Below, piece by piece: positions 15,383 to 17,135 of a stretch of 17,135 bases of DNA. Source of the DNA: Polyangium jinanense (GTDB taxonomy: Bacteria > Myxococcota > Polyangia > Polyangiales > Polyangiaceae); assembly GCF_028435365.1 (NCBI RefSeq), contig NZ_JAGTJJ010000113.1, forward strand, positions 1 to 17,135, read 5' to 3'. Within the stretch, counting starts at the first letter, position 1, and every line of letters starts with the position of its first letter. Under the pieces are notes generated by a model. The model made no database searches, was not told the DNA's origin, and was given only the letters and a program-made list of their open reading frames with translations. The translations under genes were made by a program, and so were the position numbers.

Positions 15383-16006
15383 CTACCGAAGGCAGCGCGC
15401 TTCGAGCGCTTTGGCCGCCTCTTTCGAGACGACGAGGTGGTCGTGGCGGAGGAGGTCGTACACGTTGACGCCCTCCGGCGGCAAGAACTGGTGCGCGTCG
15501 AGGTTGCGGATCGACTTCACCAGCTTCTCGTTCGAGGCGCTGTCGACGACGAGCGACTTCTTGCCCGCCTGCAGGGCCCCGAGCGCGTCGACGATCGCCT
15601 TCGTCTTGATCTCGGGCAGCTCGAGGCTGTCGAGGACGATGAGGCGACCCTCCTTGGCGTACAGGGAGAGCGCGCTCTTCAGCGCGCCGATGCGCACCTT
15701 GCGCGGCGGACGGTAGGACCAGTCCTGCGGCTCGAGCGCGTGCGCCATGCCGCCGCCCGCGTGGTGCGGGGCGCGGATCGAACCCTGACGAGCGCGGCCC
15801 GTGCCCTTCTGGCGGTAGAGCTTCTTCGTCGAGCCCGCGACGGCGCTGCGCTCCTTCGTGGCCTTGGTACCAGCGCGACGCGAGGCGAGCTGGGCCTTGA
15901 CGACCTCGTAGAAGAGCTGCTCCTTCACCTCGGCGCCGAAGACCTCGTCCGAAAGGTCGATCTCGCCGACCTGCTCCCGCTTGAGGTTGTAGACGTTGAC
16001 TTTCAT
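15383..16006 (-). CDS. rplD: 50S ribosomal protein L4
   Basis: Encodes 207 residues, normal for L4. Recognised by the KLYRQKGTGRARQGSIRAPH loop, the extension that lines the exit tunnel, and the WSYRPPRKVRIGALKSALS segment. L4 binds 23S rRNA and in some bacteria also represses its own operon; no leader for this is visible here. The start ATG 16006 has GGAG overlapping the rpsJ stop codon (TAGGAG) with a tight spacer. That places rplD directly after rpsJ, with no room for rplC, which normally lies between them. Confidence 0.99.
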   Translation of the reverse strand: MKVNVYNLKREQVGEIDLSDEVFGAEVKEQLFYEVVKAQLASRRAGTKATKERSAVAGSTKKLYRQKGTGRARQGSIRAPHHAGGGMAHALEPQDWSYRPPRKVRIGALKSALSLYAKEGRLIVLDSLELPEIKTKAIVDALGALQAGKKSLVVDSASNEKLVKSIRNLDAHQFLPPEGVNVYDLLRHDHLVVSKEAAKALEARCLR

Positions 16007-16015
16007 GGCGCGCTC

Positions 16016-16327
<312 letters not shown>

Positions 16328-16343
16328 GACGCTGCTTCTTCCC

Positions 16344-17135
16344 TTACTTGAGGATCTTCGTCACGATGCCCGCGCCGACGGTCTTGCCACCCTCGCGGAT
16401 CGCGAACCGCATCTGCTCCTCGAGCGCGACCGGCGCGATGAGCTCGATGTTCATTCGTGATGTTGTCGCCCGGCATCACCATCTTGACCCCCTCGGGGAG
16501 CTTGACGGTGCCCGTCACGTCCGTCGTCCGGATGTAGAACTGCGGGCGGTAGTTCGTGAAGAACGGCGTGTGACGGCCGCCCTCCTCCTTCTTCAGGACG
16601 TACACCTCGCCCAAGAACTCCGTGTGCGGGGTGATCGAACCCGGCTTCGCGAGGACCTGGCCACGCTCGATGTCGTCCTTCTCGACGCCGCGCAGGAGGC
16701 AACCGACGTTGTCGCCCGCGATGCCCTGATCGAGCAGCTTCCGGAACATCTCGACGCCCGTGACCACGGTCTTGCGCGTGTCCTTGAAGCCGATGATCTC
16801 GACCTCTTCGCCGACCTTGACCACGCCGCGCTCGATACGACCCGTCGCCACCGTGCCGCGGCCCTTGATCGAGAACACGTCCTCGATCGCCATGAGGAAC
16901 GGCTTGTCGATAGCGCGCTCCGGCTCCGGGATGTAGCTGTCGAGCGCGTCGAGCAGCTCGCCGATCTTCGCCTCCCACTTGGGGTCGCCCTGCAGCGCAG
17001 GGAGCGAAGCACCACGGACGACCGGCGCGTTGTCGCCGTTGAAGTTGTACTTGTTGAGGAGCTCGCGGACCTCCATCTCGACGAGGTCGAGCATCTCCGG
17101 GTCGTCCACCGCGTCACACTTGTTGAGGAAGACGA
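16344..17135 (-). CDS. tuf: Elongation factor Tu, C-terminal part, with a one-base frameshift
   Basis: The 5' part lies beyond the right edge. The visible part begins at the G4 motif VFLNKCD of the GTPase domain and runs through [13 protein letters not shown], the [13 protein letters not shown] start of domain 2 and [26 protein letters not shown]. After NIT the frame breaks: coding-strand ACGAATGAAC carries one A more than the expected ACG-ATG-AAC. From 16454 the other frame reads [20 protein letters not shown] and ends VTKILK, stop TAA at 16344-16346. So the last 37 codons are intact but out of frame. As given, the protein would run on through rpsJ in the wrong frame to 16063. This is either a sequencing error or a true lesion tolerated because a second tuf copy exists. 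It probably follows fusA outside the window, as in joined str-S10 operons. Confidence 0.93.

Noticed and set aside
13950..15716. 588-codon plus-strand open frame across rpsS, rplB, rplW and rplD
   Set aside because: It is antisense to four well-recognised ribosomal protein genes and has no known motif.
16007..16015. Remnant of rplC between rpsJ and rplD
   Set aside because: The gap is only 9 nt and is accounted for by the rplD ribosome binding site.

Overview
The window looks like a piece of a large, GC-rich myxobacterial chromosome, most likely Polyangiales (Sorangium/Polyangium type). This rests on the very high GC content, two eukaryote-like Ser/Thr kinase genes (one with the HRDISP-type catalytic loop common in myxobacteria), Ala/Pro/Lys-rich lipoproteins and membrane-anchored proteins, and TPR/PEGA-like envelope proteins. 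The assignment is inferred from style; no database search was possible.

Layout. Positions 1-164 hold a hairpin-rich repeat (R1). At 165-1982 (minus) is a large lipoprotein of unknown function. Divergent from it, 2061-5740 (plus) is a tight run of three genes: an SDR-like protein that has lost its catalytic Tyr/Lys, an SGNH/GDSL-type lipoprotein hydrolase, and a one-TM Ser/Thr kinase. Positions 5741-6049 are non-coding and carry two more copies of the repeat (R2, R3) in inverted orientation, between convergent genes. At 6050-8273 (minus) a two-gene operon encodes a YkgJ/FliB-like cysteine-cluster protein with an apparent PqqD-like N-terminal domain, then a haem-oxygenase-fold (PqqC/TenA/CADD-like) putative metallo-oxidase. 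At 8431-13818 (plus) is a signalling and envelope block: a 1171-residue protein with a pseudokinase fused to an active kinase and a TM segment, a TPR/PEGA-like exported membrane protein, and a one-TM protein of unknown function. From 13931 to the right edge (minus) is a translation operon read as tuf - rpsJ - rplD - rplW - rplB - rpsS, closed by a strong TTCG-loop terminator at 13880-13918.

Three things stand out. First, R1, R2 and R3 are copies of one module of four consecutive hairpins (P4-P3-P2-P1, counted from the stop codon). Each lies 5-19 nt beyond a stop codon in the same orientation relative to the gene. Stem sequences differ between copies while pairing is kept, and the P3 loop (GGAYA) is conserved. 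Second, the S10 operon is rearranged: rplC (L3) is absent between rpsJ and rplD, and the operon ends after rpsS instead of continuing into rplV-rpsC. Third, the tuf gene as given carries a one-base insertion near 16454 that disrupts its last 37 codons.

The PqqD-like/YkgJ protein plus PqqC-like protein operon is the best candidate here for an undescribed peptide- or protein-modifying system. No precursor peptide gene is visible next to it.
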